Positions 27,135 through 38,609 of a stretch of DNA of 64,000 nucleotides are shown here, one piece after another. The position numbers and the translations under genes are program-made. Under the pieces are notes generated by a model that ran no database searches, was not told the origin of the DNA, and saw nothing but the letters and a program-made list of their open reading frames with translations. Numbering within the stretch: position 1 is the first letter of the stretch; each line of letters starts with the position of its first letter. The DNA comes from Pelecanus crispus (taxonomy: Eukaryota > Chordata > Aves > Pelecaniformes > Pelecanidae): contig NC_134653.1 in assembly GCF_030463565.1 (NCBI RefSeq), positions 37,199,150-37,263,149 on the forward strand. Direction: 5' to 3'.

Positions 27135-30100
27135 GACAACTGAGGCAAGCAAACAACTGGCATTTAATGGACACTGGTATTTTTGGGCACAAGCTGGGCA
27201 GTGCTTGGAACCCAGGTCTGGGCCCACGAGCACCGTGCGTAACGCAGCAGCAAACGCAGCCAGCAACAGCACAGCTAAATCCCTGCACGTGCGTTCTCTG
27301 ACAGTATGCTTTTCCATATTCCTTCTGCTTATTAGAGGATCACTCTTTTCATCCACACTTTTTTTGTTTTCCTCCCCTGTTTGTTTTTCAGAGACAGCTT
27401 CTTAGGGCAAACTGAGCAACTTTTCCTCAATGAAGAATTCTGCACCCAGCTGATGCTGACTGTATTTTTTCCTGCTCTGAGGAAACAGGTTATCAACATC
27501 CTTTGCACTCTCTCACAAGGAATGCAGATCATTACATGCTCTTTTTTTACTGCTCAGGATGACTGAAGGGTTAAGTTCATTTTGCTGACCACATGGCAGT
27601 TTACTTTGAACTATACGTATAAGCAAAGTTAATCAGAGCTGACGCGAGACCTACACTCATCCTCCAGCATTCTCATTACACGCTTTTAAAGGCCTGCCTT
27701 CACTCTGAACTGAAAGCCACATCCACCAAAAAAACCCAACCCATAACTAGTTTTTCTTCTGATCTTAGTCACCTGCCAACACACGTTGTTTGCTATAGAG
27801 CACGGTATTGCTTAACGGCTGGCTAAATGCAAGTTAAAATGGCAGCTTCAGGAAAAAACAAAAAAACCCCAGGTGTCAGTGATTTATCCAAGTCAACTGA
27901 AATCACACCTTAACATCCAAGCTGTAGACAGATCCTGTATTTTTGAGATGAATTTTGGGAAGCCAATTTAACTCCTCCTTTCAAAATATCTATTAGCTAT
28001 TCCACACACTTGATGTGACTGGGAGTAATGTCGTGCTGACGGCTGCAAGATTTCAGCCAGACTTGTAGATCAGAGTGCCTGATGGATTACGCTTCTAAGT
28101 ACCTGCGCAGCTCCGAAGCTCAAACTGACTGCCTGATAGTATTCCTTCTGTCCTACTGCATTGGAAAACTTGGCTTTAAGGAACACCTTTCATTATTTTG
28201 ACCACAGTGTCCACATCTCAGAACATAAAGAGCTCTTCATTGAGGAAAAGGGGGTTTTCTTTTTCGGAAGACAACAAAAACCAGCTGTGTATACACACAT
28301 GCTGTGACATAACATTAGGAAAATCAGAGATAGACTGAAGTCATCTTTGCATACAGGCACACACCTGATTCGCTGGGAGAAGTTAATGCACTGGCACGAA
28401 GCCTCTGTGGTCAGCCTAGAGGAGGAAGACAGCTGTGGCAGTTGCTTGATGAGACAGATCCCACAGCTCCCATTTCATCAAGGGCCCTGTCCTCTCCATC
28501 TGCTGGGCACTGCTCCATTACAAGTTTATTACTGGCCTTGTCCTGCTATTTTGAGAGTCAAAAGCTCCACTAAGCATCTTTTTTTCTGCTAGACCAAGTT
28601 AGGAACAACCCCAGAACTACAGGAGGAGGAAAGAAAAAAAAAATCTGAGGCACAAGTCTTTGAGCTGGTAAGTACCACTGGGGAACTCTTAGGTTAGAAA
28701 GCACAAACAAAATTTAATGATCATGCAAAGATACAAGTGTGGAAGCATCTGAAGTCCAATGGTAGGACTAAATTCTTGGAGAGTCAGGCTCCTTTTTTTC
28801 CAAGGTCTGAACGTGTCATGTCTTTTTTAGCAGCAACGCTACTGGCAATGTTTTTCCCCTTCCTCCAGGAAAAGTAGTAATGCCTTCTTCAATTTGTTTT
28901 CTCTTAGCTGTTGCCTTTGAGCTTTTCAGAAAGACACAGATCTCCAAGCAAAGTTTCACTGACTTCAAATCCTCTTCCTTCGGTTTAAACGCAGCTAAGT
29001 TTAAACCAACCGGCACCCAAAAGCTACCTCAGTCCCAAGTGTAAAAAAAAAAAAAAAAAAGATGAAGTACATCAAGTGCATCAGAAGTCTGCCAAGCAGA
29101 AAGCAAATGGCTAAATTCATAGAGGTGGTTCCTGCTTACAGAATAGCTGCTCAGCCCCAGCTATTTCATTAGCATTGCTCTAAAGGGTCCTAGGGACTTT
29201 CTTTTTGAGGTGTAGGCAATTCAGAGAGCTGAAAGATCACTGTAATTTGGCCTATGAAAAATGAGTAGGTGTTCACAGTTCATTTCCCAATAGAGAAAGT
29301 CATGCTCATCACAGAAACCATCATCATGCACAGAACTAATAGCCGCCCTGCTTGGCAGGCACACCCATGCACATTAAGGAAGCCTTGCAGCGCACCAGCT
29401 TTTACCACGTATGAACAGGGGACTGGCTAGCAAAGCTGTCAGTAAGGCACAGGGTTTTTTTCCCAGCACTACAATCAGGTGAAAAAAAAAAAATTGTAAT
29501 GATGTTACAAGCAAGTAAATACAAACAAACAAAACTAGACTCCTGAACTACAAAACAAATTAAAAAACCTACAAAGTATTCCCAAAGAAACCCCCTGCTC
29601 CCAGAGGAACTGGAATGAAAACACGCTGGAAGAGTCATAAACAGAGAGAGCAAAACTCAAGGATATGGGGAGAGGATGCAAGCACCTAACAAAATGTTGA
29701 CTAAATGGAATGAAACACACTGCAGCTTATCTGAGTGAGTAACTTCGGCTGCGGCCAAAGGGCAATGGCTGGCTAGGACTCGGTATTTTCCCATTCCCGT
29801 CGTAAGCAAAGCAGAGTGCGAGGCTTGGAAACAACAGGGCTCCAGCTCCTGGGATTCCAACAATCAGTTATGAGCCTATGCAGAGACTCTGCCTTAAACC
29901 CGTGCAGTCTTAGAAAACCTCAGGGCCCCCTCCAGAAGACCATTTAGCAACTGACCCCTGCTTGGGTATTGCCAAAATAAACTGAAGTCAAAATTAGACA
30001 TGGCTGAGTCCAATTTCACCTTGATTAGTATTTACATAACACACAGGGAAACATGAGAAGAGCACATAAATAATGCACTGTTTGTTGCAGACCTCTCAGG

Positions 30101-30239
30101 AGGAGAGTTCGCAGCTCTAGTATCGATCCTCATGCGCACACCAGCTCACCGCGCAGAAAGCCCAAATCTTCTTCTGTTTATGCACAGAAGTAAACTTCCA
30201 GAAGCTGAGCCACGCAGGATGGTGCTTTGCTACACCATG

Positions 30240-30308
30240 GGGTCTAGCAGTCAGAGCACTGCGTTCCGGATAAGAGCCTCAGATGGAAAAAAAAACCCCA
30301 AACCCTAA
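30240..30308 (+). repeat. Possible tRNA-derived SINE head with A-rich tail
   Basis: GGTCTAGCAGTCAGAGCACT resembles the pol III A-box region of tRNA-derived CORE/MIR SINEs (ggtctagtggttagagca). After about 25 bases it runs into nine A and CCCCAAACCCTAA, the motif also seen near 26.0 kb. No B box is visible, so this is at best a decayed or deleted copy. Confidence 0.35.
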
Positions 30309-31329
30309 CGATGGGGAGTTTCCAGATCAGGTTAATTTAGAAGACATCCTCCATTTCCTTAACTTCTTTCCTTCTAGTGGACTTGACATTTCTGACAACA
30401 CTCCCAGGAATTGGAAACCTGGGAGAAGCTGGTTGTTGGATTTTTCCTCCTGTTACGGTACTACCGCTTATCCACCCAGTCTTAATGCAAGCTGGGGGGG
30501 ACTCAGACAAAACCGCTGCCTAGGAATGACTCGGTACCATCATTTTCTGAGGCGGCCTCACAATACGATATTACTCAACAGCCACAAGGAGTTTGTGCCG
30601 CCTGTGAGAACAAAGTGCAACGAGTTTCTCTTCCCCGTTCTTACTGTTTTCTAGTTGGAGGAAGGATTTAACTTCATGCCCAGTCCATGTGGGTAAAGGA
30701 AGAAGGCATCTGGACATTTCTTCTTTTCTACCTGAACATTGTCAGGAAAATAATTCCAAGATTTTCTTTGATTTGAAGAGACATTTCCACTTCTACTTAG
30801 CCTTACTGGACTTTTTTTTTTTTTAAAAACCAACCCACAGCCCCCTACCACACTGCTCCCCGAAGCACCCCAGTCAAGCAACAGCTACACCTGATCCTAG
30901 CCTGCAGCTTGCTGGGTCCTGCAGCCATCTGCAGACCTTCAGCCCACTTGGTGGAAAACGGGCGAGTGGCAGAACTAACGGGTGGTTGGAACCTGCGGTG
31001 TACCTCTGCTGGTTTACAGCCGTAAAGCAAAGTAGCCGAGGATATTACAATCCGTAAGAAGCAAATCAAGCTTCAGATCTAAAGCGCCCAACACAGCAAA
31101 TATCCTCTGATAAGAGACTCTTACTGAGCTAGCAAGAGAGGTGGCTCAAAGATTCAGCATTACTATTTTCCTGATGCATCAATGTCTCATAAGTTTGCAG
31201 CAAGTGAATGTAATTCTCAAGCATACTGTTGGGAAAGATTGCTTAAAATTAATTAGCTTAGTAACAATGGCCTGTCATTACGCTACTAAGTCACCAGCAT
31301 GAGCACGTAAGTTACAGTGACAGCTCAGG

Positions 31330-31385
31330 GTATAAAATAAGTGCCTTTATATTGAAATTTGCAAAGCGCCTAGCAGTCAAATGCC
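31330..31385 (+). repeat. Possible MIR/L3-like 3' scrap
   Basis: The stretch ending TTGCAAAGCGCCTAGCAG resembles the 3' segment of old MIR/CORE SINEs and L3-type LINEs in amniotes (gtaaagcgcctagcaca). The similarity is short and the rest is not recognisable, so it may be coincidental. Confidence 0.28.
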
Positions 31386-33924
31386 AATCTATTCACTTCT
31401 GGTAATATTGCATAGTTTCTTCTTAATAGACTGTTCCAAACTCCCACACAACGATATGACTTATTTTACTACAGAGAAGTCTTTCTACTTCATACGCTGA
31501 CCGTGCCCAAATTTAGAAAGCTTTTTAAAGTGTATTTATTTGTACAGCCTTGATTCATTCAGCGTCAGGTTGAATGTGAGATTTAGAACATGACATTAGA
31601 AAAAGCCATAGGTAATGGAAAAAAAAAAAACAACACATCTCTCTTGGGTGGCTTACCTAGGGATGCATGATAAACCAAAGGTAAGGGCTGAATTCTGAGG
31701 GGTACGAGCATCGGCAGTTCCCACATTCAGCACTTTACAAGATTTCCCCAGTAGAGAAGGAAATAGTTATTGCTATAATTATTTCATAGTTCCAGTCAGC
31801 TGCATTCAGTTGTACTGTTATATTCCAATGGCAGGAAAATGGAATACAGTAAACTATAAATATCTGTCAGAATTCCTTTGAAAGGACAACAGTTAATTGC
31901 ATAGCTTGATCTCCTGCCGTGCAGAGCTTGCATTTCAGGTTAGAAAGGTACAGATTGTTATTGATTTAATTCTCTTGAAACATGTGTGGTATAAAACTGT
32001 TCAAAAGACTTATGGGGGAGAAATATATGCTTCCAAAGGAAGTCCTATAGCACAAGATTGTGGCGGGCCACCTTCTTGTAAAATGCTTTCTGAAATTCAA
32101 TACAGCCCCTTCCAAAGGCCCTCACAGTCCCCTCATAAATTGAGGCTCCTTGCTTCCTTTGCAGAAGTGAAATTAAATCAGTGAATCAGATGAAGAACAA
32201 CAAAAGATTAGCAATAGTATGAGGCGCATGCAAAAAATAGTCCTCTGTGTTAAGAATAATTCAGCCCTTATTACACACGCACCCTAACATCAAGCGATCC
32301 ATTTCAATCTTTCCCGTTTTCCTTTTCTTCAGCTTCCAGTTCTACCTCTGCTTGCAAAATGATTCCAGGCAGTCAAGCCAACATTTTAACTGTTATGCTC
32401 TCCTAAATATCTTTGAATGCACTTCTGATTTAGCTCGTGCAAAGTCGGTCTGGCCACCCAAAGACATCAGGAGATACAACTGTGCAGTAATTTGCTAAGC
32501 CTTGTCCGTTCCTGGGAATAAATTCCCCATTATAGGCATCGACAACAGTGAGGGTGAAGCCCTGTTTAACACTTCTCCAGCTCACCTACTTTGCACGAAG
32601 GGTAACTTGACCCAGTATAAATTATGTATCATTGTGATTTTGCCAGTCTACGTCTGTGTTTAGCCTGCTGCTGGCGCACAGAGCGCTAAAATCCCTGGCA
32701 CAGAGAAGCCTTTCTTAGCAAGCTATATAGATACTAGTAAACTCCTTGCTCCCAGATACTGTAATTAAGATGACACATCTTCCTGATGGTTGCTTTAAAG
32801 AGACAAAATATTAATGGAGGAAATACTGCAGAAATGTTTTAGCACCTGTTTAGCATAAGTACTGACCACATGTTAAGTTATATTTGCATGCCCTGGCAGC
32901 TCCAGGAGAGCTCTGGAAGTTGTGGATTGCCAGATGCATCTTCTCCGGGTTAGTTTTTACTAGCCTTCACCCCAGTTTCTGGGCTTAGAACAGAAAAACA
33001 TATTTACAGCCTTGATTTTCAGGTTTTCCAGGGTGGGTGTTTTGGGTTTTGGGTGGTTTTGGTTGGTTGGTTGTTTCTTTTAAGGGAAGTTTTTTCTTTC
33101 AGCTATTAGCTGATTGATAATATACACTGAAAGCATAAAATGAAATTGTAATACTTTAACAAGCTTAAGAGTAAAATAAGCCCAGCCTACAATGGCCTTG
33201 GAAACAGAAGCAACTTCCATCCAAGGAAAATTCCCAACAGTTGCACCTAATAAACCTGATTGGGAAGATTTTCACTTTTGTTCACCCCTAAATAAAACAC
33301 ACCACAGGACACATTGAGCACTGAAGGTGGTGGCTGTACACCAGCAACGTTCTAAAAGCAAGTAAAAGAATCATTAAATAGATCACTGAGCCCAACAGGA
33401 TTTCGGCATACCTAGTCAAGCAAGACATCATATTAGCCACCGATCACTGTGCTGCAGGGCCTGACAGCAGCCAGGGCAGCTTTCAGACTTTACACATATG
33501 AAGCAAGAGGCAGCGCGTTCCCTGCCAGGCTTCCAGCCTCCTGAAATCTGACCCATGCGCATGCAAATCCCCGGGTAGAGAGCATCAAACTTCATAAGGC
33601 TGCAGGCAGGAGTCGGAGCCTGCCCACATGGAACAAGTTCGACGGCTAGAACCTGGGGGAGATCAGACAGGCAAAAATACAGGCAACAGCTTAGGTAGGA
33701 GAAGGGTGGGGAAACTTTTACTGAGATGAAGTAGGCAAGAAAGAATCTCTGGAGGAGAGGGGAAAAAAAATAGAGATTTAAGATAAGAGAGAGTAACAGC
33801 AGACAGGATGCAAATGGAGAATTCTTCCAACAGATTTTTACCACACAAGATCTCGGGAAGCATTTGTGCTCACCGTTGCATAGGTGAGCAAGAGAGCCTA
33901 CTGGAGCAGTTATGGGAGAGCAAC

Positions 33925-34000
33925 ACTGGGCTTCTGCATCTCCGTTTCCCCAGTTTAAAACAAGAATAAAGATAGTAACTTCCTTTCCTAAAACAAGAGC
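33925..34000 (+). repeat. MIR-like SINE remnant
   Basis: CTTCTGCATCTCCGTTTCCC followed by CAGTTTAAAACAAGAATAAAG matches the central MIR pattern 'tgcctcagtttccccatctgtaaaatggggataa' with several changes. Only this core is recognisable. It is a non-autonomous, long-dead retroposon. Confidence 0.42.
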
Positions 34001-35825
34001 TAAATGCAGTATATGCAGTCAAATAAAATTAAGCTACTGTTATTAACTATCACCTTCTCTCACCCATGATATCAGATGAAAAAGGATGCTTTGTTTGAAG
34101 GGGGAAGAAAAAAAGCATCATAAGAAGTACCATTTGCACTGCTTTTACCCATAAAAACATCAATATCTGACTCCTACAAATAGAGTCGAACTCTTTCTTC
34201 TCCTCATGAAAATCCCCTCCCCTCCCTTTCTCCCAGTCGGAGCAGAGGCAGACAAATCCCTTCTTACGCGCTGGCTGCGCCATAGCTGAGGCTGCCAGCA
34301 GAGACCGGCTAAAACCCCAAAGTGTGCCGTGCTCCCCACGCACCTGCCTGCCAGGACGGCGGGATGCCCCGGAGCTGCCCCAGCTGCACCCCCTGCGCCC
34401 TCCTTTATGCCTTCCGAGGCCAGCAAAGTCACCCTGATGCCAGCACATGGAAGCGGTTAGTAAACGAGGGGAGGGTCAGATGCAGCCCTCTACGCGTTGA
34501 TTGCAAGTGCACGCTTTCTCCCAAAGGCAAAAAAAAAAAGGCGTGCTTGAACCCTGAAAGCAGATAGGCTGAAGCTGATTTATTGGGGTGATTTAGATCT
34601 GTTAAACCAAATTTAATTTTGAATACAATTTTATACCAATTAACAGAGTCTCACAAGTGTAGCCATTAAGGAGTCTCTTTCCAAAACCAAAGCCAAATAT
34701 TCAAGATTTATGAGACTGACTCACCATATTGGAAATAACTAATTATTCGTAATGATTCTTTGTACTCTGACAGTGCTTATGTATTTTCAGTGCAAATGAC
34801 CATGCTGAAGCAAGTGACATAGGCAGCCCGTGTTTGTGGAAGCAGCTAAGGCCTGATCGCTTTAGTAGAGTATTGGGGTAGCAGGGGGAGAAACAACCGA
34901 AAACAGCGAAGCCCAGCGATGCAAAATCCAGCTTATTTAACATCCTGAAGTATCTTCTGGTGCGTGTCAGAGCTGCAATGAAAGCCTGGGGTCTCTTTCT
35001 ACTGCCTTAAGCAATTTTGTATTCAGTTTATTTATTCTGACCTTTTGGCTGTCCTTCCACCCTGGCCATGACAGTCTTTAACAGAGCGAAGCCTCACAGA
35101 CTCAGCCGGCACTGTTTGCAACGGATTGCGGAGTACGCTTGGGGCGAGAGGAGCAGCACCGATTCGGGACCCGATTCTCATTCGCACTGAAGTTCCTTCG
35201 CCTTGCTCTGGCGGCACAAGGCAGGGAAAAGTATAACAGCAGCCCTACTTCCAGCTCCGCAGGATGAAGGAAAAGTCTCTGGATTGCTCTGCTCTGATTA
35301 AAGTCCCCGGGAATCCAAAAATGATAGTTAGACAGGAACTGAATAGATTTTCACATCGCCTCAGGCTACAGAGACTACAAAAGCAACGCCTTTCTCCTCT
35401 TTTCATAACTTCCAGTCCTGCCCTAGACGCAGGAATAGAGTAATTGAGAACAAAGTCCCCGTTCCAGTGAGGTGTTCCAGTGCCACCAAGGTTAATGTCC
35501 AGGGGCAATGCCATGTTTACTGCGACGGTAGCTGCCGTGCTCACCCGAGCTACGAAAAAGGGTCTGCTTTCTGATCCTCAGACAGCAAAGGCACAGCAAG
35601 CTGGCCGTTACAACCTGCAGCAGCATGCACATGATTGAAATGTTAATGTCAATATTGCAATCAAGGTCTGACTCACAGGACAGCTGGTAAGAGACTTGAT
35701 CTGTATTGCCTAGCCCCAGTCACCTGATGCAGACCAGGGTTACAAAAAGGCCGTGTCCCAGTGCGTGGCAGGGCTTGGCAGTTGTTGGCTTGTGGGGCTG
35801 GCTCCTGGCTGGTTGCTGAAAGGGG

Positions 35826-35858
<33 letters not shown>
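35826..35858. repeat. A33 homopolymer
   Basis: Thirty-three consecutive A preceded by AGGGG form the longest A tract in the window. No SINE or processed-gene body is recognisable on its 5' side, so it is treated as simple sequence rather than a retroposon tail. Its length is probably polymorphic. Confidence 0.9.
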
Positions 35859-35862
<4 letters not shown>

Positions 35863-37922
35863 TCCCATCAAACATAGGTGTGATACTGGTAAGTTCAGCT
35901 ACGCTGCGCTCCAGCAAGGGGAAAGCTTTTCTATATGTTTCCTTGGTATCATCTAAGCTGCAGCTCTGTCGCAAAGGTACCGTGCGTCTCCCATCCACCC
36001 GCAGCGCTGCTGCTAGCTTGTCCTCCTTCCTTGTCTCGCTGGCCCATCTCTCTTGCTTCTTTTGGATTTTTTGGTGCTGGTTTCTATCTAGCTGAGTTTC
36101 ATCCAGTTAAGCCTGTAGTAAATTTTGCCTGGTGTTGCCCAAGCACTGAAAGAGCTATAGCTTGCAAAGCTTCTTTTCAGTAAATTTGGGATTAATGAAG
36201 AAGGCCTCTCTATTGTCAGAATGTCTAATACAATTATGAACTGAATGAACGGACTAGGCAGCAGTGGAGGGCTCCCAGGTTTGTGGCAGGGAATTGTCTG
36301 TCTTAACATCCATCTGTTTTCATTCCCTCTGATCCATTATCATTCACCTAGAGTTATAACATGATGAATATCATTGTGCGGAAAGCCATTTGATGCTGGG
36401 GGGGAAAAAAAAAAATCACTCTGTCTGCCTTCTATTGAAAATGTGAAATTGCCTTGGTGGAAGGAAAGGCACGATTGATTCGGAGATGCTGCTTCAAATA
36501 GAGGCATCCTTTCGCATGTGGACTCTTCGATTTTGTTAATTCCTTCGGATGACCCTTCTGCTGCGTCTTTCAACAAAAATATACATATATATACAAAACC
36601 AGGGATAACTACGGAGAATCATCGCGCTGCTGAATTTGTGGAGTTAATTGAAAAGAAAAAATTGTATTCACAACTTTCCCCAGAAGGCACCTTCGGTTTA
36701 CGTTCACAGTGACATTAAACTCCTGTACATAAACAGGTAAGCGGGATGAGAATCTTGATGACCCTGCTGATGGGAAATAAAGAAAGGAACTTTACAGGCA
36801 ATTTCCACTGTCCTTGTTGGTCAGCAAATTTGGAAGTGAATGAAAAAAAAGAGAACTAGAAATGCATATTAATGATGGAGGAACCTAAAGCACAACGGGT
36901 CCAAAATGAGCGCTACCAAGAGAAACTGTTACCAGTTCCCCAGTTTACCTTTTCTAACGGCTTACCCTTATGATGTACTTAGAAGCAATACAAAAAGTAC
37001 CTTGTAAATTAAAGGTAAATTAAAGGACAGGCTCACAGATGTAAAAATAGCTTATTGAACTCAGCGTAAATGCTCTTTTCTAGAAAGTGACTCTTAAAAT
37101 ATTGGTAAGGCGAATACAGTTGTTAAGCTCGATCCATTGTTTAGCTGGCTGTATCTAAACTCCAGATCTTTCATTAACAACCCTCGCCTGGACCTTGGCT
37201 ATAGCTTTAAAATACTGTACATCTAAAAAATTATAGTACTGTCCCTTAAAGAAACAGGAGGAGCGAAAACACCCTGCTGGAAATCCACAGTCCAGGAAAA
37301 CCCACGGCAGATGTCTGACTCCCCGCTAGCCTGTAATTACCCAAGGAAGCGGCTAGACTTAGCTCTCTTCCTTGTTTAATTGGCACGCAAAAGATTATAG
37401 GATTTTATTAGGACACAAATGACACCGATACGCGTGTGACTGGGGCACGCAACCCGTGAATGACTGTTTGCGTTAAGAGCCTTCGTCCCACACATGGCAT
37501 TTCTACCTTTGGTTTTAAATTGCTTAAATTTAAATGACGTTTCTATGCTCCATTTTAAAAGGGCGATTATTTACTGTAGCTCTTGTGTAAGTAAGGCAGG
37601 GGAAAGCTGTTGCCAGATGCCAGAAACCCTTCTAGAGGAGCCTGTTGGGGCCAGGTGGAAGGAGGCGAATTTCCAACTGCTCCGTTATTAGATCGGGAGC
37701 ATGGGAAAAACGAGGAAAGGTGGGCATCGCGGTCCCCACGTCGAAGCGTTTTGACGTGGGGGAGGATACCCAGCTACCGGCCCGCTGCTGCTGGGGCCAC
37801 CGTCCCGAGGAAGCCACCGTCCCTGGCGATGAGTGGGAACACCCGCGGGAGCAGGCGGCAGGAGACTTTTTGGGCTTCCCTTACTTCCACAGCTCCCGCT
37901 AACACTGAATCTCTTTAATGGA

Positions 37923-37947
37923 TTTTTTTTTTTTTTTTTTCCCCCCC
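37923..37947. repeat. T18-C7 pyrimidine tract
   Basis: Eighteen T run directly into seven C. It sits at the edge of the GC rise that leads to the minisatellite and promoter. It resembles a polypyrimidine tract, but the following bases (TTGCTTATTTATGAAG) give no convincing acceptor and coding exon. Confidence 0.85.
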
Positions 37948-38609
37948 TTGCTTATTTATGAAGCTCGGTGGACTTCTTTAGGTTTTATTTCACAACTTCC
38001 TTCTAACTTCTCTCGCATCCAGAACCGGAGGCTACCCCCCGGGGAAGGCGAAAGCAGCCAGCGACGTAAGGAATGGAGCCAAGTCAGGCGAATGGAGCCA
38101 AGCCAGCCACACACAAGGAAGGGAGTACCCAGGAGTGATGGTACCGTGCGGTAGTATCTGACTGCGTGCAATAAAAGATAACAGGAGGATTAGGTCCTGC
38201 TACCATTGCGATACGTGGGGCAGCCGGTGCTCTGCGCCGGGGCCGCGATCCAGGCGCGCACCCCTCAACGCCGCCCCTGGGGCCGGGCTGCGTACGGCCG
38301 CTCGGTCAGCCACCGCCGGTCCCCTTTCCAGGGAGGTGCCCAGGGACCGAGCCTTGGCTGAGGCGATCCTGGAGAGAGGGCCCGAAACAGCAGGGAAGCA
38401 AGAAGGGAACTGCAGCCTGCTCCTGCACTGCAGAGCCTGAACGACACCTCAGCAAGACGGACGGATGGGGGGCAGGGGGTCACGAACAGGCAGGGGCTCC
38501 GGCCTCCATCCCCATGACCCCGGCCTTCACCCTCGGCCCGCTTGTGCTGCTCCACGTCCCGCCTACAGCTCCGGCGGCCCAGCTCCTTTGCCCCTGCGCC
38601 CTCATCACC

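Larger units (their letters stand above)
14043..38600. other. Non-coding upstream flank, proximal part
   Basis: No exon with convincing coding signal was found on either strand. The sequence is AT-leaning and CpG-poor, with moderate GC patches around 17.0-17.5, 18.2-18.5, 25.0-25.3, 34.2-34.5 and 37.6-38.5 kb. Homopolymer tracts are mostly A on this strand (29043-29060, 35826-35858), with some T tracts (20683-20699, 30812-30824, 37923-37940). Just beyond the CR1, TTCCCATTTTACAGACAAGAAA near 14.07 kb faintly recalls the reverse strand of a MIR or L2 end. GC and CpG content climb from about 37.6 kb toward the promoter. Regulatory elements may be present but are not recognisable by eye. Confidence 0.65.
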
